From Chloroflexota bacterium (lineage in GTDB: Bacteria > Chloroflexota > Dehalococcoidia > Lucifugimonadales > UBA3495): DNA of 6,510 nucleotides. A program made the translations under genes and the position numbers. The stretch lies in assembly GCA_022561675.1 (NCBI GenBank), contig JADFQT010000151.1:1-6510 (forward strand). The letters are read 5' to 3'. Of this stretch, positions 1 to 6,147 are shown piece by piece. The number at the start of each line of letters is the position of its first letter. Position 1 is the first letter of the stretch. The notes below the pieces were generated by a model. That model worked only from the letters and a program-made list of their open reading frames with translations. It was not told the DNA's origin and did not search any database.

Positions 1-122
1 CGCTTGCCTGGGGAGAGGATAGCACCGACCAGCAGCAACTGGGCTTTTTGCCAAGTCTTGACCTGAAATATTGCGCTAAAGGGCTCCAGCAACCTTATAA
101 TCGAAACGGGCAGGGTGAGCAC
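1..122 (-). CDS. DDE-type transposase, N-terminal fragment (C-terminus off the left edge)
   Basis: Forty complete codons are read from a GTG start (complement of 120-122) to the left edge. The peptide begins MLTLPVSIIRLLEPF and continues with TWQKAQLLLVGAILSPGK at about residues 23-40. This pattern, a short LP..I..LL.PF lead, a W..AQ.LL.GAIL segment and a PGKR-like turn (the next codon starts CG, so Arg is likely), is familiar from the N-terminus of a large group of IS transposases with a DDE endonuclease domain. The catalytic domain would lie outside the window. A GAGAGG ribosome-binding site sits 8 nt before the GTG, and an in-frame TAA lies upstream, which support this start. The exact IS family is not assigned, and whether the gene is intact cannot be seen. 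The call rests on recalled family resemblance. Confidence 0.65.
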   Translation of the reverse strand, partial: MLTLPVSIIRLLEPFSAIFQVKTWQKAQLLLVGAILSPGK

Positions 123-157
123 TCTCTTGACCTCTCGTGATGGTCTGGTCAAGGGAG
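122..157 (-). promoter_or_regulatory. Hairpin over the transposase ribosome-binding region
   Basis: Positions 122-132 (CTCTCTTGACC) pair with 147-157 (GGTCAAGGGAG): 11 pairs including one G-T, with a 14-nt loop. On the minus-strand transcript the 3' arm reaches the first base of the GTG start and covers the spacer and the last two G of the GAGAGG site; the rest of that site is in the loop. Such stems in IS elements are known to limit translation from transcripts that read in from outside. There is no T-run, so it does not look like a terminator. The pairing is seen; the role is inferred. Confidence 0.45.
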
Positions 158-267
158 CTTATCCTGCCTAACCAGGGGCGCTCGTTTCTACCCCCGGGCA
201 AGTTTTGTACAAAGTCCAGCTAAGAGCCTGTGTCAAAAGCATCGAAGGGCCCTGTGGCGATGTATTC

Positions 268-293
268 GTCGCTCCGGCGAAAGCCAGAGCCCA
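268..293 (-). repeat. REP-like palindromic unit, copy A
   Basis: GCTCCGGC (271-278) and GCCAGAGC (283-290) form an 8-bp stem with one mismatch around a GAAA loop, flanked by GTC and CCA. Read on the minus strand it matches copy B (327-352) at 19 of 26 positions. Units of the type TGGATTCCGGC-loop-GCCGGAATGAC are common dispersed intergenic palindromes in many bacterial genomes. Confidence 0.55.
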
Positions 294-326
294 GATGCCA
301 CCCGCTGGTTTATAAGTAGATTACGC

Positions 327-352
327 TGGATTCCGGCCTGCGCCGGAATGAC
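327..352 (+). repeat. REP-like palindromic unit, copy B
   Basis: ATTCCGGC (330-337) and GCCGGAAT (342-349) form a perfect 8-bp stem around a CTGC loop, within TGG...GAC. It is the inverted partner of copy A, 33 bp away, and the pair lies inside the 220-401 element. The sequence is close to a widespread intergenic repeat style, so many genomic copies are expected. Confidence 0.6.
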
Positions 353-401
353 GTGCAGGGAATCATGCTATGCGCGGATATCTTTGAACACGGGCTCTAA
401 G

Positions 402-671
402 AAGGGTTTTCTCATGTATTTGGGTAGTGCCGCCGCGGATAAGCGATGCCGGAAGAGAACCTGCATGGACCTGGCCTTCCAGACCAGCCTCTCATTACCG
501 ACACCCTAGGGTCCGCCCCAGTATATCAACCCCTACCAAATGGGACTGGCTGCTTAATGCCAACTCCCGGCTTTCAAATCCGACACTGGCGTATGTTGGG
601 ACCACGTGGCATAATGACCCAGGCTTCTAATCCGGGCAGGCAAGCGCAGGCACGGGCGGGAAAAAGCTGAC
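402..671 (+). other. Gene-free region upstream of sat
   Basis: Short open frames exist here (for example 446-670, 74 codons) but none has a recognisable protein sequence or a good ribosome-binding site. I see no known riboswitch fold, tRNA or RNA gene. A perfect 8-bp palindrome CCACGTGG lies at 602-609 next to a possible promoter. The stretch most likely holds the sat promoter and 5' leader. Confidence 0.4.
607..615 (+). promoter_or_regulatory. Possible extended -10 promoter of sat
   Basis: TGGCATAAT reads as an extended -10 (TG, one base, then CATAAT, five of six matches to TATAAT). No good -35 is found 16-18 bp upstream. It overlaps the palindrome CCACGTGG (602-609), a candidate operator. 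The start codon at 672 would give a leader of about 50 nt. Weak evidence from one box only. Confidence 0.25.
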
Positions 672-1952
672 TTGGTGGATAACAGTCTGTCTCCTCATGG
701 TGGAGTTCTGGTGGAACGGGTAGCTCCCCCGGGTACCAGCGGTGACCGGGCGGGTCTTGGCTCGCTGCCCCGGTTGCCGGTGCGGGACCAGATAGCCAGG
801 GAATGCGTCAACATCGCTTACGGCTTCTTCTCTCCGCTGGAGGGGTTTATGGGCCTGAGCGACCTGGATTCCGTCGCCAGGGAAATGACCCTGGAAAGCG
901 GTTATATCTGGAGCATTCCCATACTGTTCGACGTATCCCAAGATCATCTATCTGTGCGGGGCATTGGGGCTGGGGAACGGGTGCTCCTAACCTACCAGGA
1001 CCAACCGCTGGCAACCATGGACGTCCGGGAGGTATTTACCTACGATCTGGAGTCCCTGGCTCAGCAGGTCTACGGCACCACCGATTCAGCCCATCCGGGA
1101 GTGGAACGGACCTACAATTATCACGACCGATTCATGTCCGGTCCCATCACTCTGGTCAACCCGCCCCAAATCAATCCACCCTTCGACCGCTTTTGGAAAA
1201 CTCCCCGCCAGCTGCGCCAGGAAATGGAAGACTTGGGCTGGTCTCGGGTGGTGGCTCACCAGACCCGCAACGTTCCCCACGCCGGCCACGAATGGTTGAT
1301 GAAGGGTGCCTGGCTGGCTGCGGAGGCCGATGGCATCCTGGTCAGCGCGGTGATTGGTGAGAAGAAAACTGGCGACTACATCGACGAGGCGATTGTCCTG
1401 GCCCACGACCGGCTGCGGGAGGCGGGGTTCTTCCGCCAGGACGTCCACCGCACCTCAACCCTGCTCTGGGATATGCGTTACGCCGGTCCTAGAGAGGCGG
1501 TGTTCCATGCCCTGGTGCGGAAGAACCTGGGCTGCACTCATCACATGTTTGGCCGGGACCACGCCGGCGTGGGCGGCTACTACGACACCTACGCCGCCCA
1601 TAAGGTGTTCGACGAGTTACCCGACCTGGGCATAAAATCGGTGTTGACCCTGGAGTGGTGGTACTGCCCAACCTGCGCCGGGGTGGCTTATGAGGGATTA
1701 TGCGGGCACCAGGAACAGAAGCAGGACCTGGCGGGGACGTTGATCCGCAGCATAATTCAGGGCGGTGTTGAGCCCGCGCCGACCACCCTTCGCCGCGAGG
1801 TTCTGGAAGTAGTGCGGGACTGCGCGGAAAAGTACGGTTTCGGCTCTCCCTTCGTTGGAGAAAAATACCTGGCGAACCGCACACCCGTTATGTCCATGCC
1901 CAAATTGGAGCTTAACGGGGAGGATACCGGCTGTACCTGTAGGGACAAATAG
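672..1952 (+). CDS. sat: Sulfate adenylyltransferase (ATP sulfurylase), dissimilatory type
   Basis: Cytoplasmic enzyme that interconverts ATP + sulfate and APS + pyrophosphate. The 426 residues fit the single-function bacterial/archaeal form, with no APS kinase domain. The N-terminal PUA-like domain is about residues 1-165, opening with SPHGGVLVER (7-16), the usual SPHGG-like start. The catalytic domain follows with QTRN (197-200), the nucleotide-binding HAGH (203-206), MRYAGPREA (268-276) and GRDHAGVGGYY (294-304). A likely zinc site is CPTC (332-335) with Cys344 and His346, as in related thermophile enzymes. The tail ends CTCRDK, with Cys421 and Cys423. The start is TTG at 672 or the adjacent GTG at 675; the upstream GGCGGG is a weak ribosome-binding site, and an upstream extension would be out of keeping with the family. 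It lies 73 bp before aprB, with a terminator between. With AprBA it can yield ATP from sulfite oxidation or activate sulfate; the sequence does not fix the direction. Confidence 0.95.
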   Translation: MVDNSLSPHGGVLVERVAPPGTSGDRAGLGSLPRLPVRDQIARECVNIAYGFFSPLEGFMGLSDLDSVAREMTLESGYIWSIPILFDVSQDHLSVRGIGAGERVLLTYQDQPLATMDVREVFTYDLESLAQQVYGTTDSAHPGVERTYNYHDRFMSGPITLVNPPQINPPFDRFWKTPRQLRQEMEDLGWSRVVAHQTRNVPHAGHEWLMKGAWLAAEADGILVSAVIGEKKTGDYIDEAIVLAHDRLREAGFFRQDVHRTSTLLWDMRYAGPREAVFHALVRKNLGCTHHMFGRDHAGVGGYYDTYAAHKVFDELPDLGIKSVLTLEWWYCPTCAGVAYEGLCGHQEQKQDLAGTLIRSIIQGGVEPAPTTLRREVLEVVRDCAEKYGFGSPFVGEKYLANRTPVMSMPKLELNGEDTGCTCRDK

Positions 1953-1966
1953 AGTGTTTTTGTCTG

Positions 1967-1994
1967 CCCCCGCTCATCCCAGCGGGGGTTTCTT
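1967..1994 (+). terminator. Intrinsic terminator after sat
   Basis: CCCCCGCT (1967-1974) and AGCGGGGG (1981-1988) form a perfect 8-bp GC-rich stem with a 6-nt loop, followed at once by TTTCTT. It starts 14 nt after the sat stop and ends 31 nt before the aprB start. It should stop or attenuate transcription between sat and aprBA, implying separate control or unequal expression. The minus strand has A rather than T after the stem, so it acts in one direction. Confidence 0.8.
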
Positions 1995-2025
1995 AATGTT
2001 TGGAACAAAAATATAGGGGGAGCTT

Positions 2026-2478
2026 ATGCCAACCTACGTAGATCCCGATGCCTGCAACGCCTGTGCCGATGTGCACGGTGGGCCTCAGTGCGTATACATC
2101 TGCCCCAACGATTTAATGGTTCTGGACAGCGGTTCCGAGAAGGGTTTCAACCAGGAGCCGGAGATGTGCTCCGAGTGTTACGCCTGCGTGAAGCTCTGCC
2201 CCACCGATGCCATTCATGTGCGGGGCTATGCTGACTTTGTCCCTCTGGGCGCTTCTGTCCAACCCCGGCGCGTAGACCTGGGTCTGACCTGGACGGTCAA
2301 ATTCCGGGACGGCCGGGAGTTGCAGTTTACCTATCCCTCTCGCACCAAGCCGGCGGGCTCCAGTCAACCCTACCAGAGCTTCACAGAAGACCCGGTAGCC
2401 GACTTGAAAAGCCAGGCCCTGGCTGGTGAATCTCTCTGGTTGGGGGTGGACGCGCTGCCCACTCTGGCATCCAAGTAG
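2026..2478 (+). CDS. aprB: Adenylylsulfate reductase, beta subunit (two [4Fe-4S] ferredoxin-like)
   Basis: Electron-transfer subunit of the AprAB heterodimer, passing electrons between the FAD of AprA and an outside partner. At 150 residues it equals the length I recall for Archaeoglobus AprB. Cluster ligands are Cys10, Cys13, Cys22, Cys26 and Cys48, Cys51, Cys54, Cys58, each set ending CP. YICPNDLM (24-31), FNQEP (41-45), YADFVPLG (about 68-75) and WTVKF are family hallmarks. The C-terminal part (about 105-150) corresponds to the tail that wraps around AprA. Odd points: the usual CWEC at the second motif is CSEC, so the electron-relay Trp (B48 in Archaeoglobus) is Ser49; and the first motif has one extra residue between Cys13 and Cys22. 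The start is ATG with AGGGGG 5 nt upstream. It lies 17 nt before aprA, clearly co-transcribed. Identity is near certain; the effect of Ser49 is unknown. Confidence 0.96.
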   Translation: MPTYVDPDACNACADVHGGPQCVYICPNDLMVLDSGSEKGFNQEPEMCSECYACVKLCPTDAIHVRGYADFVPLGASVQPRRVDLGLTWTVKFRDGRELQFTYPSRTKPAGSSQPYQSFTEDPVADLKSQALAGESLWLGVDALPTLASK

Positions 2479-2495
2479 GTGTAGAGGAGTATCTA

Positions 2496-4355
2496 ATGCC
2501 ATTACCTGCCACAGAAACTGTGGAATGCGACATTCTGATCATCGGCGGTGGCATGTCCGGCTGCGGCGCGGCCTTTGAAGCCAAGTACTGGAGCCGCGAC
2601 CTGAAAGTCGTGCTGGTGGAGAAGGCAGTTATTGAGCGCAGCGGTGCCACCGGAGAGGGTCTGTCCGCCATCAACTGCTACATGGGCCAGCGCTACGGCT
2701 GGAACACGCCGGAGGATTTTGTTCACTACGTGGTCAACGACATGATGGGGCTGGCCCGGGAGGACCTGGTCTATGATGTGGGCCGCCACGTCGATTCCTC
2801 GGTGCATCTGCTGGAGGAGTGGGGACTGCCGGTTTGGAAGAAGGACAACGGCGAGTACGAACGCATCGGCCGGTGGCAAATCCCCATTCACGGCGAGTCG
2901 ATCAAACCCATCACGGCCGAGCCGGCCCGCCAGGCGCTGGGCCAGGAAAATATTTACGAGCGGGTCAATATAACCCATCTCCTGACCGACGCCGACGACG
3001 TGGGTCGGATTGCCGGCGCCATCGGCTTCGCCGTGCGAGAGAACAAGTTCTATGTTTTCAAGGCTAAAGCGGTGCTGATAACCTGCGGAGGAGCCGCCAA
3101 CGTATTTCGGCCCCGTTCGGTTAACGAGGGTCTGGGCCGGACCTGGTACTCCGTCTTTGCCACCGGCGCGGCCTACGGCTTGATGATTCCCATCGGTACT
3201 GAGATGACCCAGATGGAGCATCGCTTCGTGCCCACCCGATTCAAGGACGGTTACGGTCCCGTAGGCATGTGGTTTCAATACTTCCACGCCCGGGTCACCA
3301 ACTCCCTGGGCGAGGATTACACCGTGACTCGTGACGATGAGCTGAGGAAGTATGAACCCTATGGCTCGGCGATACCCACCCCCACGCCGTTGCGCAATCA
3401 CCAGATGTTCCTGGACATCAAGGCCGGTTTGGGCCCTATGTACATGCGGACCGACGAGGCGATGCAGAAGCTGGCCCAAGGCGACCCGGCCAAAATGGAC
3501 CAGGTACGAGACGAGGCCTGGGAAGACTTCCTGGACATGACCATCGCGCAGGCTTTGACCTGGGCCTCGCAGAACATTATGCCGGAAGACACCCCATCGG
3601 AGGTGGTGCTGGCCGAACCCTACATCATGGGCTCTCACTCCGGGGAGGCTGGCGCCTGGGTCAGCGGCCCGGAGGATCTATCTCCGACCGAGTATTTCTG
3701 GGGATACAACAAAATGACCACCATCCAGGGGCTCTTCGCCGCCGGAGACGGTGTGGGTGCCGCGCCTCATAAATTCTCCTCCGGCTCCTTCACCGAAGGG
3801 CGGTTGGCGGCCAAGGCTGCGGTCAACTACGTGCTGGATCATCCCCAGGCTTCCGGCGTCAGCGACGCCCAGGTCCGCAACTTGCAGGAAGCTATCTGGG
3901 CGCCCCTGGCGACCTTCGACCGGCACAAGGGCGCGTCGTCGTCGGAGGAAGTAAACCCCAACTTCGTCAATCCTAAGCAGGCCCTGGTTCGCCTCCAGAA
4001 GATAATGGACGAGTATGCCGGGGGCACCTCAACCTGGTACACAACCAATGGTCCCACTCTGGAGCGGGGCATCGCCCTGATCGAGATGCTGCGGGAAGAC
4101 CTGAAGCACCTGGCGGCCAGGAACCGTCACGAGCTGCTGCGCTGCTGGGAGGTGGTTCACCGCACCTGGGTGGGTGAGGCCCACATGCGGCATCTACTGC
4201 ATCGCAAGGAGACTCGCTGGCCCGGGTATTACTACCGCAGCGATTATCCGGACCTGGACGATGCCAACTGGCGGGTCTTCGTTAACTCCAAGTACGACGC
4301 GGCATCCGACAGCTGGGACATCTTTACCAAGCCTTACATCCAAGTCGTGAAGTAG
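2496..4355 (+). CDS. aprA: Adenylylsulfate reductase, alpha subunit (FAD-binding catalytic)
   Basis: Catalytic subunit that interconverts APS and sulfite + AMP through an FAD-sulfite adduct; a cytoplasmic flavoprotein of the fumarate reductase/succinate dehydrogenase fold. The 619 residues are full length. The dinucleotide motif DILIIGGGMSGCGA is at 12-25 and SGATGEGLSAIN at 49-60. HGESIKP (132-138), FRPRS (204-208), RTWY (215-218), EHRFVPTRFKDGYGPVG (241-257), AEPYIMGSHSGEAGAW (373-388) and PHKFSSGSFTEGR (424-436) are all typical. By alignment from memory to Archaeoglobus AprA, Asn60, Trp217, Arg248 and His381 match Asn74, Trp234, Arg265 and the proposed catalytic His398, so the active site looks intact. 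The C-terminal segment keeps KETRWPGYYYR (571-581). The ATG is set by GAGGAG 6 nt upstream. The N-terminus is about 14 residues shorter than that homologue. No qmoABC, aprM or dsr gene follows in the window. Confidence 0.97.
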   Translation: MPLPATETVECDILIIGGGMSGCGAAFEAKYWSRDLKVVLVEKAVIERSGATGEGLSAINCYMGQRYGWNTPEDFVHYVVNDMMGLAREDLVYDVGRHVDSSVHLLEEWGLPVWKKDNGEYERIGRWQIPIHGESIKPITAEPARQALGQENIYERVNITHLLTDADDVGRIAGAIGFAVRENKFYVFKAKAVLITCGGAANVFRPRSVNEGLGRTWYSVFATGAAYGLMIPIGTEMTQMEHRFVPTRFKDGYGPVGMWFQYFHARVTNSLGEDYTVTRDDELRKYEPYGSAIPTPTPLRNHQMFLDIKAGLGPMYMRTDEAMQKLAQGDPAKMDQVRDEAWEDFLDMTIAQALTWASQNIMPEDTPSEVVLAEPYIMGSHSGEAGAWVSGPEDLSPTEYFWGYNKMTTIQGLFAAGDGVGAAPHKFSSGSFTEGRLAAKAAVNYVLDHPQASGVSDAQVRNLQEAIWAPLATFDRHKGASSSEEVNPNFVNPKQALVRLQKIMDEYAGGTSTWYTTNGPTLERGIALIEMLREDLKHLAARNRHELLRCWEVVHRTWVGEAHMRHLLHRKETRWPGYYYRSDYPDLDDANWRVFVNSKYDAASDSWDIFTKPYIQVVK

Positions 4356-4369
4356 GTTGACCTACGCTG

Positions 4370-4401
4370 CCCGGCCCGACTGACAAGGGTGGGTAAATTT
4401 T
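4370..4401 (+). terminator. Weak candidate terminator after aprA
   Basis: CCC (4370-4372) and CCC (4375-4377) can pair with GGG (4391-4393) and GGG (4387-4389), with a GG/T interior break and a 9-nt loop, followed by TAAATTTT. The stem is short and interrupted, so strength is doubtful; the position just after the aprA stop is right. Confidence 0.3.
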
Positions 4402-4464
4402 GCGCTCGCCAATACACCTTCGCAGGAAGAATGATGGCTTTCCGAGCCGGAACGCCGTGGAGGG

Positions 4465-4524
4465 GAGGAATCTAAGGTTTCTCGGTCGCGGAATTTAGCC
4501 TGAGCCGAGGCGAAGGGCTTCCTC
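4465..4524. repeat. Imperfect hairpin, probable dispersed repeat
   Basis: GAGGAA (4465-4470) pairs with TTCCTC (4519-4524), and inside it CTCGG (4481-4485) pairs with CCGAG (4505-4509). The unit is followed by GAAATGACATGG, close to the GGAATGAC end of the REP-like units at 268-352. The style resembles intergenic repeats found in many copies in some Chloroflexota genomes, from general familiarity only. Copy number cannot be judged from one window. Confidence 0.35.
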
Positions 4525-4603
4525 GAAATGACATGGGTCGTTTTGAGATAGATCCTGCTGATCCTTGAACAGCTAGCTAGATCGAGTCGGAGGAGCCACC
4601 CTT

Positions 4604-4655
4604 CGGGGAAATCCCCGTCAGTCCCCCTTTTTAAAATAGGGATATAGCGGGATTT
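4604..4655. repeat. C-rich/G-rich palindromic unit, probable dispersed repeat
   Basis: CGGGGA (4604-4609) and TCCCCG (4612-4617) form a tight palindrome. It is followed by GTCCCCCTTTTTAAAATAGG (4621-4640) and GATATAGCGGGATTT. Read on the minus strand this gives AAATCCC-CTATATCCCTATTTTAAAAAGGGGGAC in outline, a degenerate form of the familiar intergenic repeat built on AAATCCCCCTAAATCCCCC and AAGGGGGAC. It ends about 50 bp before the MFS start and may shape local transcription. Confidence 0.45.
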
Positions 4656-4706
4656 GGATCTTACAAGGGTAAAACTTTCGTCAAGGATTAGTAGTTTAGA
4701 TATTTC

Positions 4707-6035
4707 ATGGCCTCTAATGAACCTCCGGGAAGTGCAAATCCGGGAAGCACCCCAAACACCCCGTCCCAGCCGGAGAGTCCGGGATTGGCTGCCGGCGGGC
4801 CGCCGATGCGAAGCCGCCGGGGCCTGAGAACCTTCTCATCCCTACAGAACAACCGCGATTACCGCTATCTGTTTGCAGGTAACCTCTGCGGCAATGGAGC
4901 CCACTGGCTTCAGCTGGTTACCATTGGTTGGCTGGCCCTGGGGGTCAGCGGCTCCGCTTTTCATTCCATCATGGCGGTGTCGGTGCGGGCTCTCCCCATC
5001 CTGCTGATCGGTCCCTGGGGAGGGGTCCTCGCCGACCGGTGGGACCGGCGGGCCCTGGCTATGGTCACTCAAATAGCGCTGGCGCTGGGGGCGCTGATCT
5101 TCGCCGTCCTGGTTGCCCGGGGCCAGGTCGATACGATCTGGCACGTCTATGGCTACACCCTGGCTACGGGCGTTGCCTTCGCGGTGACTCAGCCGGCCCG
5201 ACAGGCTTTGATCGCGAACACGGTTCGTCGGCCCGACATGGCCAACGCGCTGGCCGTTAGCGCCATGTCTACCACCAGCATGCGCCTGGTGGGCGCCGGG
5301 ACGGCGGGCGTATTGCTGGGTTTCCTGGATTTCCAGTGGAATTTCTTCGTTGAGGGCGGCCTCTACATCGGCATGGCCCTGTTGATGATTCCCATGCGCA
5401 CGCCATATCAGGAAGCCAGCACCGCCGCTGGAAAATCACCTCTATCCAATCTGCGCGAAGGGCTGAGTTACGTCCTGGGAAACCGCATCATTTTTCGGCT
5501 AATGGTGCTGAACTTCGCCCGCGCCGCCGTATTCGGTCCCCTGCTGCTGCTACTCCCCGCTTACGCATCCGGGGCGCTGGATGCCGGGGCGGGAACCGGC
5601 ACCGCTATGATTGTAGTGATGGGAATTGGAGGTACCGCCGCCAGCCTGGTCATCTCTTCTTGGGGTTTCTTCACCCGCAAGGGATTGGTCTGCCTAATCA
5701 GCCTAATCTCCGGTTCCGGCGTGATCCTCACCCTGGGGCTGTCCCCGTGGGTTTGGCTGTCCGTGCCGGTGATGATCGTCATGGGGCTCTCCCAGACCCA
5801 CTTCATCGTCAGCAATCAAACCGTTATTCAATCTTTAGTGCCGGATACTCTACGAGGGCGGGTGTCCAGCGTCTGGCATTACGAGCAGGGGCTCATCCCA
5901 TTTTTTGCGGGAGTGATCGGACTAACCGCCAACTTGATCGGCATCGCCTCGGCCATGGTCTGGTTTGGCGGCATCGCCCTGGCCATCGGCCTGTTCTTCC
6001 TGCTCACCTTTGAGGATATAAGAAGGCTGGACTAG
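4707..6035 (+). CDS. MFS transporter, exporter-type (MFS_3/EntS-like), substrate unknown
   Basis: Inner-membrane secondary transporter of 442 residues with about 12 hydrophobic helices: roughly 53-80, 87-109, 116-137, 144-164, 182-205, 212-230, 262-285, 298-320, 325-345, 347-370, 395-415 and 417-435. The signature between helices 2 and 3 is GGVLADRWDRR (105-115), and the matching second-half motif is LVPDTLRGRVSSVW (377-390). TQPARQALI (161-169) is typical of the MFS_3 group that includes siderophore and drug exporters. The first 40 residues are rich in Pro, Ser and Gly, look disordered and are longer than usual; an ATG at 4806 (residue 34) is a possible alternative start. Neither start has a good ribosome-binding site. 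A 351-bp repeat-bearing gap from aprA argues against a shared operon. Export of sulfite, sulfate or organosulfur compounds is conceivable from context only. Confidence 0.85.
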   Translation: MASNEPPGSANPGSTPNTPSQPESPGLAAGGPPMRSRRGLRTFSSLQNNRDYRYLFAGNLCGNGAHWLQLVTIGWLALGVSGSAFHSIMAVSVRALPILLIGPWGGVLADRWDRRALAMVTQIALALGALIFAVLVARGQVDTIWHVYGYTLATGVAFAVTQPARQALIANTVRRPDMANALAVSAMSTTSMRLVGAGTAGVLLGFLDFQWNFFVEGGLYIGMALLMIPMRTPYQEASTAAGKSPLSNLREGLSYVLGNRIIFRLMVLNFARAAVFGPLLLLLPAYASGALDAGAGTGTAMIVVMGIGGTAASLVISSWGFFTRKGLVCLISLISGSGVILTLGLSPWVWLSVPVMIVMGLSQTHFIVSNQTVIQSLVPDTLRGRVSSVWHYEQGLIPFFAGVIGLTANLIGIASAMVWFGGIALAIGLFFLLTFEDIRRLD

Positions 6036-6102
6036 ACAACAATTTCAAGACCCTGGCCTGACCGCCGCCCTATGCCGGTCTCACAGCTTCCGAAGCAAGC
6101 CG

Positions 6103-6111
6103 TGCTATAAT
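6103..6111 (+). promoter_or_regulatory. Extended -10 promoter before the dehydrogenase gene
   Basis: TGCTATAAT is a perfect extended -10: TG, one base, then TATAAT. No good -35 is seen at the usual distance, which an extended -10 can tolerate. A short palindrome GCTTCCGAAGC (6086-6096) sits where the -35 would be and could be a regulator site. Transcription would begin near 6118 with a leader of about 30 nt. The downstream gene therefore need not depend on read-through from the MFS gene. Confidence 0.55.
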
Positions 6112-6147
6112 GCGGCCAACCTAAACCCTAGCTGAGGAGCGGGCGAA

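Larger units (their letters stand above)
1..219 (-). mobile_element. 5' end of an insertion sequence, cut by the left edge
   Basis: The minus strand carries the start of a transposase gene (1-122), preceded by about 100 bp of leader with a hairpin at its ribosome-binding region, the usual layout of an IS end. The leader holds a perfect 10-bp palindrome, TTTGTACAAA, at 204-213, close to where a terminal end would be expected. The outer boundary is not defined: the other end is outside the window and no target duplication can be identified. I place the limit at about 219 only because a different repeat structure begins at 220. Seen: ORF, hairpin, palindrome. Inferred: the IS and its boundary. 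Confidence 0.5.
220..401. repeat. MITE-like element with 20-bp imperfect terminal inverted repeats
   Basis: The left end CTAAGAGCCTGTGTCAAAAG (220-239) matches the reverse complement of the right end, CTTAGAGCCCGTGTTCAAAG (382-401), at 16 of 20 positions. Inside lies a second inverted pair (268-293 and 327-352), so the whole 182 bp folds as nested arms. No open reading frame of note lies within it and no transposase is encoded. The GAGCCTGTGT core recalls, from memory, ends of some mutator/IS256-type elements, so mobilisation in trans is possible. No target-site duplication is evident. It abuts the IS end to its left, but nothing shows the two are related. Confidence 0.6.
4356..4706. other. 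Gene-free stretch between aprA and the MFS gene
   Basis: No open frame here resembles a protein. It begins with a small palindrome, GTAGG-TTGA-CCTAC (4352-4365), overlapping the aprA stop. It then holds a weak terminator-like fold, an imperfect long hairpin (4465-4524) and a C-rich/G-rich palindromic unit (4604-4655). The content suggests accumulated dispersed repeats and a break between the apr operon and the next gene. Confidence 0.5.

Noticed and set aside
29..49. CCAG...CTGG hairpin followed by GCTTTTT, as a terminator
   Set aside because: The stem is only 4 bp and lies inside the transposase coding frame read on the other strand.
58..101. TTGACC (58-63) and TATAAT (96-101) as a + strand promoter
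   Set aside because: The spacer is 32 bp, far too long, the alternative -35 is poor, and the region is antisense transposase coding sequence.
3..140. Open + strand frame entering from the left edge, ending at TGA 138-140
   Set aside because: The translation is not recognisable, while the opposite strand in the same place gives a transposase-like N-terminus.
220..401. CRISPR-like array
   Set aside because: The repeats are inverted and occur twice, not as regularly spaced direct repeats.
446..670. Small + strand frame of 74 codons before sat
   Set aside because: No recognisable motif, no convincing ribosome-binding site and composition like translated intergenic DNA; not annotated as a gene.
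402..671. Riboswitch or sulfur-responsive RNA leader before sat
   Set aside because: Only short stems (such as CCAGT with ACTGG near 516-548) were found and no known riboswitch core could be matched.
627..947. 106-codon minus-strand frame across the sat start
   Set aside because: Mostly antisense to sat, with no domain or start signals.
2502..3638. 378-codon minus-strand frame opposite aprA
   Set aside because: It is fully antisense to a certain gene and its His/Val/Gly-rich translation looks like the complement of GC-rich codons; no family resemblance.
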